This document shows positions 17,813 to 26,156 of a stretch of DNA of 64,000 bases, one piece after another. The notes beneath the pieces were generated by a model. It saw only the letters and a program-made list of their open reading frames with translations. It searched no databases and had not been told where the DNA came from. Origin of the DNA: Paramylibacter kogurei (GTDB taxonomy: Bacteria; Pseudomonadota; Alphaproteobacteria; Rhodobacterales; Rhodobacteraceae); contig NZ_MDGM01000012.1 in NCBI RefSeq assembly GCF_002742285.1, positions 434,001 to 498,000 on the forward strand, written 5' to 3'. The stretch's first letter is position 1. Every line of letters starts with the position of its first letter. A program made the translations under genes and the position numbers.

Positions 17813-17970
17813 TTCCTGTCCAATCCAAAGTTTAATTTGCATTTCAATTGTTTAGCATATGCAAATCAAATTTCACCAAATTCTGCAATCTTTCTGCTTC
17901 ACATTAAAATGTAGAGGCGGATTCAGGGGTGACAATTCTAAAATTTTCCGTTACGTAGCGACCAATTGAA

Positions 17971-17995
17971 ATGGGTTCTACCCATAATTGTGGGT
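17971..17995 (+). promoter_or_regulatory. Mutually exclusive hairpins in the dksA leader
   Basis: Three short segments, TGGGT (17972-17976), ACCCA (17980-17984) and TGGGT (17991-17995), sit just before the dksA ATG at 18003. The middle one can pair with the first (ATGGGT-TCT-ACCCAT, perfect) or with the third (ACCCA-TAATTG-TGGGT). The third overlaps the only SD-like sequence (GGGTGA). This permits on/off folding of the ribosome site. The pairing is seen; the regulation is inferred. Confidence 0.4.
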
Positions 17996-18002
17996 GACAA
18001 GA

Positions 18003-18425
18003 ATGAAAGTTAATGCAGTGTTAGATAAAAGCTATCAACCGACTGACGACGAAGAATTCATGAATGACCGTCAGGTCGAATATTTCCGCGAAAAGCTTAT
18101 CCAGTGGAAGGCATCTTTGCTGTCTGATTCCAAAGAAACAATCGAAGGTATGCAAGAAGGCACACGCAATATTCCAGACGTGGCTGATCGTGCATCAGAA
18201 GAAACCGATCGCGCGCTTGAATTGCGCACCCGTGATCGCCAACGCAAATTGGTTGCGAAAATCGATTCAGCGCTGCGCCGTATCGAAGATGGATCATATG
18301 GTTATTGCGAAGCAACAGGCGAGCCGATTTCATTGAAACGCCTTGATGCACGCCCAATCGCGACACTCAGCCTTGAGGCGCAAGAGCGTCACGAGCGCAA
18401 AGAAAAAGTACACCGCGACGATTAA
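18003..18425 (+). CDS. dksA: RNA polymerase-binding transcription factor DksA (one-cysteine type)
   Basis: A 140-residue DksA that binds the RNA polymerase secondary channel with ppGpp. The coiled-coil tip residues Asp62 and Ala64 (ADRA) are kept. Of the four zinc-finger cysteines of E. coli DksA only the first remains (Cys102); the others are Thr105, Ser123 and Ala126. The same loss is known for the functional Rhodobacter sphaeroides protein. The start at 18003 (MKVNAVLDKSYQP) was preferred to an upstream frame-open site at 17988. Divergent from the GNAT gene and followed by a strong terminator. Confidence 0.93.
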   Translation: MKVNAVLDKSYQPTDDEEFMNDRQVEYFREKLIQWKASLLSDSKETIEGMQEGTRNIPDVADRASEETDRALELRTRDRQRKLVAKIDSALRRIEDGSYGYCEATGEPISLKRLDARPIATLSLEAQERHERKEKVHRDD

Positions 18426-18447
18426 TTTTCGCGCGATGTGAATATTT

Positions 18448-18480
18448 AAAACACCGACGTTCGCGCGTCGGTGTTTTTTT
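18448..18480 (+). terminator. Intrinsic terminator of dksA
   Basis: AAAACACCGACG (18448-18459) and CGTCGGTGTTTT (18466-18477) form a perfect 12-bp stem with a 6-base loop and a run of T, 23 bases after the dksA stop. Clear rho-independent terminator. Confidence 0.95.
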
Positions 18481-18564
18481 ATGTCTGATCGTTACATTGC
18501 ATCACACGCATTCGCCGCGCTATGATCTGGGTGACACACAAAATAACCATCGGAGTGCGCCATC

Positions 18565-18888
18565 ATGTCGGGAATTGCAATGCTTGTGATTATCCTTGTT
18601 CCCGCCTGTATTTTTGCGCTAATTTTAAGCAGAAAACCCATTAAATCCGCACTGTCTCGTGTTCCTCTGAACGCCAAGGGATGGGTTATCTTTGGCGCTG
18701 GTGTTGTGATTTCTCTGGTGGCGCTTTTATGGTGGGCTTTTCTAAATTCGCTGGCTTGTGGTTATTCCCTGTCGGGGAATTGTTCTACAAATTGGTTCGT
18801 CGCAGGTGCGATTTTCAATTTCTGGGTGCCATTTTTGATCGGGATCGCAACATGTGGTGCTGCGTTTTACACAAGCAAGAAACCGTGA
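18565..18888 (+). CDS. Hypothetical membrane protein, 107 residues
   Basis: Three hydrophobic segments (about residues 3-20, 39-61 and 79-102) separated by short polar loops; the middle loop has two cysteines (LACGYSLSGNC). A GGAG site precedes the ATG. It stands alone between dksA and the convergent xthA. Not recognised; likely inner membrane. Confidence 0.65.
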   Translation: MSGIAMLVIILVPACIFALILSRKPIKSALSRVPLNAKGWVIFGAGVVISLVALLWWAFLNSLACGYSLSGNCSTNWFVAGAIFNFWVPFLIGIATCGAAFYTSKKP

Positions 18889-18964
18889 TGATTTTCGCAT
18901 CCTAAATGCTTGAAATTTAACAACCTTTGAGCCATCCAATCGAAACCGATCAAGCGGACATACC

Positions 18965-19747
18965 CTAAATATCCAACTCAACCCAGATCGGCACGTGATC
19001 GGATGGTTTTTCGCGTCCACGCGTGTCGCGATCAATTTGGCAATCGGTCATCAGATCGGCGCAAAAAGGTGACAGCAAAAAATGATCGATGCGGATGCCG
19101 TTGTTTTTCTGCCATGCGCCTGCTTGGTAATCCCAGAACGTGTAATTCATCGGGGCGGCGTCACGGGCGCGAAAGGCTTCGGTAAATCCAAGGTTAAGGA
19201 TTTTGCGAAATGCGGCACGGCTTTGGGGTAAAAACAGCGCGTCATCAAGCCATGGTTTGGTGTCCCAGCAATCCTCTGGCTGTGGGATGATATTGTAATC
19301 ACCCGCCATCAAAAACGGTTCCTCGCCCGCAAGCAGCTCTTGCGCGCGCGCATATAATCGTTCCATCCACGCCAATTTATAATCATATTTTGGCCCTGGG
19401 GTTGGATTGCCATTGGGCAGGTATAACCCACAAACACGCACGGCATTTTTATCGCCAATCACCGTCGCCTCGATATAGCGTGCCTGTTCATCGGTATCAT
19501 CACCGGGCAGGCCGCGCATGATATCTTCGAGTGGGAATTTGGACAGAATCGCCACACCGTTAAAGCTTTTCTGGCCATGGGTTTCCACGCGATAGCCGAG
19601 GTTTTCAATTTCCTCGCGCGGGAAATTTTCGTCGATAGATTTGATTTCCTGCAACAGCGCCACATCGGGTGCGGATTCTTTCAGCCAGTGTAATAACGCG
19701 GGCAAGCGCGCCTTGATGCCATTGATGTTAAAGCTGGCGATTTTCAT
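18965..19747 (-). CDS. xthA: Exodeoxyribonuclease III
   Basis: A 260-residue enzyme of the exonuclease III/AP endonuclease family for base excision repair. Motifs: MKIASFNINGIKARL at the N terminus, the metal-binding Glu in ALLQEIKS, NGVAILSK, MAGDYNIIPQPED with the catalytic Asp and Asn, and the C-terminal RIDHFLLSP and KPSDHVPIWVEL with the catalytic His. Full length for the family. Its start faces the sulfotransferase-like gene across about 120 bases. Confidence 0.95.
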   Translation of the reverse strand: MKIASFNINGIKARLPALLHWLKESAPDVALLQEIKSIDENFPREEIENLGYRVETHGQKSFNGVAILSKFPLEDIMRGLPGDDTDEQARYIEATVIGDKNAVRVCGLYLPNGNPTPGPKYDYKLAWMERLYARAQELLAGEEPFLMAGDYNIIPQPEDCWDTKPWLDDALFLPQSRAAFRKILNLGFTEAFRARDAAPMNYTFWDYQAGAWQKNNGIRIDHFLLSPFCADLMTDCQIDRDTRGREKPSDHVPIWVELDI

Positions 19748-19867
19748 AAGCGGCCTCCGAACGGTTGTTCCCTTGGTATATCCAAGCTGGCGATTTGTGC
19801 AAGTTGCACATCGGCGTTCACGATCAATTAACCATGTTTGGGCAGATTGAATACAACGGAGGGTGTC

Positions 19868-20782
19868 ATGGATAAATCGCGGGTGAAAATATTTGGCGAA
19901 CGCAATACGGGCACGCGGGCGTTAAAACAAATGTTGCGCCGTGGGCGGCATGTGGCATTGGCCATGCCAAATGCACCTGCGCCGCCGTGCAATATGGCTT
20001 GGGTTGATCTGCAATCGAGCATTGATCAATATTATAGCTCTGAATGGCGGCGTTTATATCACGATGCGCTGCGCGATAATGCCCGCCATCGGTTTGCACC
20101 ACTTCATATGTGGAAACACGCAGCCCCCGAATGGCATTCTGATTTCGCCGCACATAGTGTGCATGTGATTTTTTTGGTGCGCAACCCATATTCATGGGCG
20201 CTGTCCATGGCGCGAAAACCATATCATATGAAGGCACCGCGTGTGGGCAATTTTGAAACCTTTTTGGCGCGTCCTTGGTTGACCGAACGGCGGGACAATT
20301 GTGCAATTGTGCTACGATCTGTCATGCATTTGTGGAATGAAAAACTGGCCGCATATCGTGCATTTGAACAGGGGGCCTCCGGTTTGGGATGCGCAGTGCA
20401 ATTTTTGAATTTTGAAAATTTTATCGCAAATCCTGCGCAATCGGCGTGTGATGTGCTGATAGGATTTGGGATTGCCACGGATGGTGTGCAAAACGTTGAA
20501 CATTCCACCAAAGACGATGCGCAATCATTGCGGGATATTCAGGATTATTACGCAGATGAGCGTTGGCGCACACGTTTAACATCGGGGGCGGTTGCGTTGA
20601 TCAATCAATTCATCGATTGGGATGTTGCGGGGGCGATGGGATACGCCCCGTTGAACCCTGTTGATTTCCCGTCAGAGCTGGAAAATTTCGAGCGGATTCA
20701 ATTTGCCTATGACATGATGAATATGGATTTACGCAGCGAAGTGGATTTAGATCGAAAAGCTGGTGCCACAGCCACAGCTTGA
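19868..20782 (+). CDS. Sulfotransferase-like P-loop protein
   Basis: A 304-residue protein with an N-terminal P-loop-like motif KIFGERNTGTRALKQML (residues about 6-22), comparable with the 5'-phosphosulfate loop of sulfotransferases, and VHVIFLVRNPYSWALSMAR (about 98-116), comparable with the 3'-phosphate motif. This supports a PAPS-dependent sulfotransferase fold of a divergent family. Acceptor unknown. The start at 19868 has GGAGGG upstream; an earlier in-frame ATG lacks this. The last 36 bases overlap the end of the erpA-type gene on the other strand. Confidence 0.68.
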   Translation: MDKSRVKIFGERNTGTRALKQMLRRGRHVALAMPNAPAPPCNMAWVDLQSSIDQYYSSEWRRLYHDALRDNARHRFAPLHMWKHAAPEWHSDFAAHSVHVIFLVRNPYSWALSMARKPYHMKAPRVGNFETFLARPWLTERRDNCAIVLRSVMHLWNEKLAAYRAFEQGASGLGCAVQFLNFENFIANPAQSACDVLIGFGIATDGVQNVEHSTKDDAQSLRDIQDYYADERWRTRLTSGAVALINQFIDWDVAGAMGYAPLNPVDFPSELENFERIQFAYDMMNMDLRSEVDLDRKAGATATA

Positions 20783-21079
20783 CGTGGCATTGGGGTTTTC
20801 GATTACAAACCGCGCACCGATCAATTCTTGGGTAAAATCAATCACGGCATTTTCCAAGAATGGCAGTGATACCTTGTCGATCAGAACCTTTTGCCCGTCT
20901 TGTTCCAAAACCAAATCATCCGCATCGGGTGCATCTTCCAATTTGATGTCATATTGGAAACCGGAACACCCACCGCCCTCAACGGCGATACGCAATGCGC
21001 GTGCGCTGCCTTCTGCGTTGATTTCGGCCAATCGTTCAAAGGCGCGATTGGTGACTTTGGGTGGTAAGGATAACTGCAT
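20747..21079 (-). CDS. erpA: A-type iron-sulfur carrier protein (ErpA/HesB family)
   Basis: A 110-residue HesB/IscA-type protein that carries Fe-S clusters to apoproteins. The three conserved cysteines are present: one in GGGCSGFQYDI (about residue 38) and two in SSCGCGTSF at the end. ErpA is favoured by the N terminus and lack of an isc/suf neighbour, but IscA or SufA are alternatives. Possible clients encoded in this window include complex I and MoaA. Divergent from dgt with an 80-base gap; its 3' end overlaps the sulfotransferase-like gene tail to tail. Confidence 0.88.
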   Translation of the reverse strand: MQLSLPPKVTNRAFERLAEINAEGSARALRIAVEGGGCSGFQYDIKLEDAPDADDLVLEQDGQKVLIDKVSLPFLENAVIDFTQELIGARFVIENPNATSSCGCGTSFSI

Positions 21080-21159
21080 CTTTCAGCTTCTTTCAAACTG
21101 CGTTAACAACGTCAATATAGGCGGGGCGCGTCCCCATCACAAGCAAAAGGCGATCACAA

Positions 21160-22284
21160 ATGCGCAAGCCATACAGATGCAAACCATCACAAAGCCGTGG
21201 TCGCCTTGTGGATGAAGGGTCCAGCGCACATCGATCCCCGTTTCAGCGTGATCGCGATCGCATCATCCATTCCACCGCTTTTCGCCGCCTGAAACACAAA
21301 ACCCAAGTTTTCGTCGCCCATGAAGGCGATCATTTTCGCACCCGTTTGACCCACACGATAGAGGTGGCGCAAGTGGCGCGTACCATGGCCAAGGCTTTAG
21401 GATTAAACATCGAATTATCCGAGGCTGTCGCCTTGGCACATGATTTGGGCCACACCCCGTTTGGGCATGTGGGCGAGGATGCGCTGTCGGCGAAAATGGC
21501 ACCATATGGCGGGTTTGATCACAATGCGCAGGCGTTGAAAATCGTAACATCGCTTGAACGTAACTACGCCGAATTTGATGGGCTAAATTTAACGTGGGAG
21601 GCATTGGAGGGCATCGCCAAACACAACGGCCCTGTTGTGGGTGATCTGCCCTATGCGCTGGCTGCGTATAATGCCCGTCATGATTTGGAATTACACACCC
21701 ACGCCAGCGCCGAGGCACAGATTGCAGCACTGTCAGATGATATTGCCTATAACAATCACGATCTGGATGATGGGCTGCGAGCGGGTCTGTTTGAAATTGC
21801 GGATATCCATCATTTGCCGATTGTGGGTGATTGTTTTGATGCGGTGGATCACAAATATCCCAATATCGATCAGAACCGGCGCCACCACGAGGCATTGCGC
21901 CGTGTCTTTGGCATTATGGTCGAGGATGTATTGTCCGAATCCTCCAAACGGCTGGATGCGCTTGGGGCGACATCTGCTGGCGAGATTCGCGCAGCGGGTG
22001 CACCCGTTATTCAGTTTTCAAAATCGCTTTGGTCGGATTTACAGATCATTCGCAAGTTCTTGTTTGAAAATATGTATCGCTCTAGCCGCGTGAATGTGAT
22101 GCGCGAAACATCTGTTGTGGTGGTGAACGGATTGTTCGATGCATTTATGAATGATGCGGCATTGATGCCCAGCGAATGGGCAAAGGGGGGCGATGAAACC
22201 ACCCATGCCCGCCAAGTCGCCGATTACATCGCAGGCATGACCGATGGTTATGCACAGCGCCGATTTGATGAAATCACCCCGTGA
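21160..22284 (+). CDS. dgt: Deoxyguanosinetriphosphate triphosphohydrolase-like protein
   Basis: A 374-residue HD-domain dNTP triphosphohydrolase (type 2 dGTPase-like) that splits dNTPs into nucleoside and triphosphate. HD-domain residues are in RTRLTHTIEVAQVAR (about 61-75), AVALAHDLGHTPFGHVGE (about 89-106) and LSDDIAYNNHDLDDGL (about 193-208). The N-terminal segment SPFQRDRDRIIHSTAFRRL is typical. It is 109 bases upstream of argS on the same strand, a common arrangement in the order. Confidence 0.93.
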   Translation: MRKPYRCKPSQSRGRLVDEGSSAHRSPFQRDRDRIIHSTAFRRLKHKTQVFVAHEGDHFRTRLTHTIEVAQVARTMAKALGLNIELSEAVALAHDLGHTPFGHVGEDALSAKMAPYGGFDHNAQALKIVTSLERNYAEFDGLNLTWEALEGIAKHNGPVVGDLPYALAAYNARHDLELHTHASAEAQIAALSDDIAYNNHDLDDGLRAGLFEIADIHHLPIVGDCFDAVDHKYPNIDQNRRHHEALRRVFGIMVEDVLSESSKRLDALGATSAGEIRAAGAPVIQFSKSLWSDLQIIRKFLFENMYRSSRVNVMRETSVVVVNGLFDAFMNDAALMPSEWAKGGDETTHARQVADYIAGMTDGYAQRRFDEITP

Positions 22285-22393
22285 TACGTTTGCAAATTGC
22301 AACACTTGTCAGATTATGCGATAGGGGCGCAAACGCGTTGAACCGCGCCAAATCCATGATAAAACCGCACCGACAGAACCCATAGGAAATGTG

Positions 22394-24136
22394 ATGAATC
22401 TTTTTGCCGATATTAAAGCCCTTGTTCTGGACAGTTTGGCACAAATGCAGGCCGCTGGCACTTTGCCCGCCGATCTTGATTTTGCCAATGTCACGGTGGA
22501 ACCACCGCGTGATGCGCTGCATGGTGATATGGCGACAAATGCGGCGATGGTTCTGGCGAAAATCGCCAAGAAAAACCCACGCGAAATTGCCGATGCATTG
22601 GCCGAAATTTTACGCCGCGATGATCGCGTGCAATCGGCGGATGTGGCGGGCCCCGGGTTTTTGAACCTGCGTCTTGAAAACACTGTTTGGGCATCTGTGA
22701 TCCCAGCAGCATTGGCGGCGGGTGCGGATTTTGGGCGTTCCAAAATGGGTGCAAATAAACGTGTGAATGTGGAATATGTTTCCGCCAATCCAACGGGCCC
22801 ATTGCATGTGGGGCACACGCGTGGTGCGGTGTTTGGCGATGCGCTTGCCAGCTTGCTTGATTTTGCGGGTTACGATGTGACGCGCGAATATTACATCAAT
22901 GATGGTGGTGCTCAGGTCGATGTTTTGGCGCGTTCGGTTTATTTGCGCTATCTTGAGGCAAACGGCCAAGAGGTGAGCTTTGCCGATGGGACATACCCCG
23001 GTGATTACCTGATCGCCGTTGGCGAAGCGGTGAAAGAAAAATACGGCGATACTTTGGTGGGGCAACCTGAATCAGAATGGCTCGCTGAATTGCGCCAGTT
23101 TTCCACGGATGCAATGATGGATATGATCCGCGAAGATCTGGCGCAATTGGGCGTGAAGATGGATCATTTCTATTCTGAAAAATCGCTTTATGGCACAGGT
23201 CGGATCGAGGCTGCGATCAAGGCATTGGATGACAAAGGTTTGATTTACGAAGGCACGCTTGACCCACCCAAAGGCAAATTGCCAGAGGATTGGGAAGCAC
23301 GCGAACAAACCCTGTTTAAATCCACCGCACACGGTGATGACGTTGATCGCCCCGTGAAAAAATCCGACGGAAGCTGGACATATTTCGCACCTGATATTGC
23401 CTATCACTATGATAAGGTTGAACGTGGCTTTGATCTGTTGATCGATGTGTTTGGCGCGGATCACGGTGGTTATGTCAAACGGATGAAAGCGGCGGTATCG
23501 GCATTGTCCGATGGGGCCGTTCCGCTTGATATCAAGCTGACGCAATTGGTGAAGCTGTTTAAAAACGGCGAACCGTTCAAAATGTCAAAACGGGCAGGCA
23601 CGTTTATTACCCTTCGCGATTTGGTCGATCAGGTTGGCCCTGATGTGACGCGTTTTGTGATGCTGACACGTAAAAACGATGCGCCACTTGATTTTGATTT
23701 TGACAAGGTAATGGAACAATCCAAAGACAACCCTGTGTTTTATGTTCAATACGCCCATGCGCGGATCAACTCCGTTTATGGCAAGGCACGCGATGCGGGC
23801 ATTGATCTGGACAGCGCGATCAAAGGTGCGGACATTTCCACACTGACCCATACATCCGAATTGGCAGTGATGAAAAAGGTCGGCGAATGGCCGCGTCTGT
23901 TGGAATTGGCGGCAAAACATAACGAACCACATCGCGTTGCGTTTTATTTATATGAGCTGGCATCCGATTTTCATTCGCTTTGGAATGCGGGCAAAGATGT
24001 GCATGAATTGCGCTTTTTGCAGGACGATAACGCCGATGCAACCGCATCCAAGCTGGCATTGATTAGCAGCGTAAAGGTCACACTTGCCGCTGGATTGCAA
24101 ATTTTAGGGGTGACACCGATTGACGAAATGCGTTGA
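22394..24136 (+). CDS. argS: Arginyl-tRNA synthetase
   Basis: A 580-residue class I synthetase that charges tRNA-Arg. It has an N-terminal Arg-tRNA-synthetase additional domain (residues 1-90), the HIGH-type motif GPLHVGHTRGA near residue 136, the KMSKR loop (EPFKMSKRAGTFITL) near 398 and a C-terminal DALR anticodon-binding domain starting around PVFYVQYAHARI. The ATG at 22394 with AGGAAAT upstream was chosen over an adjacent GTG at 22391. It heads the group argS-SPOR-nagZ-scpA-scpB. Confidence 0.96.
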   Translation: MNLFADIKALVLDSLAQMQAAGTLPADLDFANVTVEPPRDALHGDMATNAAMVLAKIAKKNPREIADALAEILRRDDRVQSADVAGPGFLNLRLENTVWASVIPAALAAGADFGRSKMGANKRVNVEYVSANPTGPLHVGHTRGAVFGDALASLLDFAGYDVTREYYINDGGAQVDVLARSVYLRYLEANGQEVSFADGTYPGDYLIAVGEAVKEKYGDTLVGQPESEWLAELRQFSTDAMMDMIREDLAQLGVKMDHFYSEKSLYGTGRIEAAIKALDDKGLIYEGTLDPPKGKLPEDWEAREQTLFKSTAHGDDVDRPVKKSDGSWTYFAPDIAYHYDKVERGFDLLIDVFGADHGGYVKRMKAAVSALSDGAVPLDIKLTQLVKLFKNGEPFKMSKRAGTFITLRDLVDQVGPDVTRFVMLTRKNDAPLDFDFDKVMEQSKDNPVFYVQYAHARINSVYGKARDAGIDLDSAIKGADISTLTHTSELAVMKKVGEWPRLLELAAKHNEPHRVAFYLYELASDFHSLWNAGKDVHELRFLQDDNADATASKLALISSVKVTLAAGLQILGVTPIDEMR

Positions 24137-24163
24137 TCGGCGCTAACAATTAAGAATAAATAG

Positions 24164-24253
24164 ACGCGTTTGTGCAAAATGAACGCGTTACAGGCAGATT
24201 AATAAAGGTCGCTAAACGGCCAAAAACAATAGCTAAAGAGGCGCAAAAGCGCC
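24164..24253 (+). repeat. Two inverted repeats upstream of the SPOR gene
   Basis: ACGCGTT (24164-24170) pairs with AACGCGT (24182-24188), and GGCGC (24240-24244) pairs with GCGCC (24249-24253) around AAAA. Both lie in the 129-base gap between argS and the SPOR gene; the second is 12 bases before its ATG. There is no T tract, so a terminator is unlikely. They may affect translation of the SPOR protein or bind a regulator; this is inference. Confidence 0.35.
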
Positions 24254-24265
24254 CTGGGGTATGAT

Positions 24266-25132
24266 ATGAGCAGGATTTTACAAACCGCCGCGGCGGTCGC
24301 GTCCCTTGGTACAGTATGCGCTGTGGTTTATTGGGGTGTAACGTTAAGCCAACTTGACCCAAACACAGTTCCCGTCATTCGAAAGGCCGCAGGCCCCGCA
24401 CGTATCGCACCCGAAGACCCAGGTGGGTTAAAGGCCGATCACCAAGGTTTGGCCGTAAATGCGGTGCAAGCCCAAGGAAGCGTTGAAATCCCAACCGAAC
24501 GCGTTGTTCTGGCCCCGCGCACGGGTGTGTTGCTGGACGAAGATTTATCAGGTGCGATGTTGGTCGCAGCGCGCGCAACAAATGACGCCCCGATTAGCGC
24601 GGCATTTGAAACAGGCGCACAAACCATCAGCGTGCCACATGCCCAAGCAAATGTTGATGACAGCCAAATTGATCTGGAAATTCCGGAGGTCAGCGCAACA
24701 CCAACACCCACCGCCGCTGAACCAGTCAAAGAATTGGCCAAGGTGGTTGAACCATTGCCCGCCGATTTGATCCGCCCAAAATCACGCCCGCGTGGTTTGG
24801 TGCAATTGGCATCATTGGAAAAGGGTATCACGCCAAAACCAGTGACCACAAAAATCGGCGAACCATTGGACAGCGTTCCATTGGGCAGCAAATTGGTGCA
24901 ATTGGGCGCATTTGATTCCATCAAAGGAGCGCGTTCGATTTGGGCGAAAACCCTGACCAAACATTCCGATTTGTTAGGCAGCAAAGATTACATCATCCAA
25001 AAGGCCGATTCAGGCGGGCGCGTATTTTACCGTTTGCGTGTTGCGGGGTTTGATGGCGCGGATGATGCACGTGCATTATGTACTGCGTTGAAATCACGCA
25101 AAACGCCTTGTATCGCGGTCACCGCACGGTGA
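24266..25132 (+). CDS. SPOR domain membrane protein
   Basis: A 288-residue bitopic protein. A short N terminus leads into one transmembrane helix (about residues 6-25), then a long proline/alanine-rich periplasmic linker (about 40-190) and a C-terminal SPOR domain (about 205-288; VQLGAFDSIKGARSIWA to FYRLRVAGFDGADDARALC). SPOR domains bind denuded peptidoglycan glycans at division septa. Its stop overlaps the nagZ start (GTGA), linking it to a peptidoglycan-recycling enzyme. Confidence 0.9.
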   Translation: MSRILQTAAAVASLGTVCAVVYWGVTLSQLDPNTVPVIRKAAGPARIAPEDPGGLKADHQGLAVNAVQAQGSVEIPTERVVLAPRTGVLLDEDLSGAMLVAARATNDAPISAAFETGAQTISVPHAQANVDDSQIDLEIPEVSATPTPTAAEPVKELAKVVEPLPADLIRPKSRPRGLVQLASLEKGITPKPVTTKIGEPLDSVPLGSKLVQLGAFDSIKGARSIWAKTLTKHSDLLGSKDYIIQKADSGGRVFYRLRVAGFDGADDARALCTALKSRKTPCIAVTAR

Positions 25133-26127
25133 GCAGTCAAAACGCGGTCATTTTCGGATGCGAAGGTTTGCGCCTGAGCGGTGCTGAAAAATCATTCTTT
25201 GGTGATGCGAAACCTTGGGGTTTTATCCTGTTTGCGCGCAATCTGGATACGCCCGATCAAATTCGCGCGCTTTGCGCGGAACTGCGCGAATGTGTTGGGC
25301 GCGATGCACCGATTTTGATCGACCAAGAAGGCGGGCGCGTGCAACGGCTGCGCGCACCACAATGGCGCGAATGGTTGCCACCGCTGGATCAAATGGCGGC
25401 GATTGCCAACCCCGCCGATCAACGCCGCGCAATGGCGTTGCGCTATCGTTTGATTGCACATGAATTACGCGATCTTGGCATTGATGTGAACTGTGCCCCG
25501 ATGTTGGATGTGCCCACACCCGATGCGCATTACATTATCATGAACCGCTGTTATGGTGATAACCCTGATATCGTGGCCGAAATGGGCCGCGCCGTATCAG
25601 AAGGGTTGCTCGCAGGTGGCGTATTGCCAATTATCAAACATATCCCCGGACATGGGCGTGCGAATTTGGACAGCCACCACGATTTACCCCATGTGGATGC
25701 CAGCGCGGATGATCTGCGCAATATTGATTTCAAACCGTTTCGCCATCTGTCTGATCTGCCCATGGCGATGACGGCGCATATTGTTTACACGACAATGGAT
25801 GCGCAAAATTGCGCGACCCTATCGCCCGTTATGATTGATGCCATTCGCAACGACATTGGGTTTGATGGTTTGCTGATGAGCGATGATTTATCAATGAAGG
25901 CGCTAACGGGTACATTTGCACAGCGCACAGTTGGCGCAATAAACGCGGGCTGTGATGTGATTTTGCATTGCAATGGGCAACGCGACGAGATGGATCAAAT
26001 CATGACACAAGTTCCCGTATTAAGCGGCAAACCACTGGCACGTGCGAACGCGGCATTGGCCATGCGCCACGCACCCGAACCATTTGATTTGGCAATGGCA
26101 GAAGAAAGCTTCTCTGCCTTGTTGTAG
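25129..26127 (+). CDS. nagZ: Beta-N-acetylhexosaminidase NagZ
   Basis: A 332-residue glycoside hydrolase family 3 enzyme that removes GlcNAc from anhydromuropeptides during cell wall recycling in the cytoplasm. The family signature KHIPGHGRANLDSHHDLP (with the catalytic His/Asp pair) and the nucleophile loop LLMSDDLSMKAL are present. The start is the GTG at 25129, overlapping the SPOR stop; the frame is open upstream but that would lie inside the SPOR gene. Ends 29 bases before scpA. Confidence 0.93.
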   Translation: MSSQNAVIFGCEGLRLSGAEKSFFGDAKPWGFILFARNLDTPDQIRALCAELRECVGRDAPILIDQEGGRVQRLRAPQWREWLPPLDQMAAIANPADQRRAMALRYRLIAHELRDLGIDVNCAPMLDVPTPDAHYIIMNRCYGDNPDIVAEMGRAVSEGLLAGGVLPIIKHIPGHGRANLDSHHDLPHVDASADDLRNIDFKPFRHLSDLPMAMTAHIVYTTMDAQNCATLSPVMIDAIRNDIGFDGLLMSDDLSMKALTGTFAQRTVGAINAGCDVILHCNGQRDEMDQIMTQVPVLSGKPLARANAALAMRHAPEPFDLAMAEESFSALL

Positions 26128-26156
26128 GTCAGAAATTCGCGCACTATACCGCCAAT

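Noticed and set aside
21263..21895. 210-residue minus-strand ORF inside dgt
   Set aside because: Composition rich in His, Pro and Arg and complete overlap with a conserved gene mark it as a shadow.
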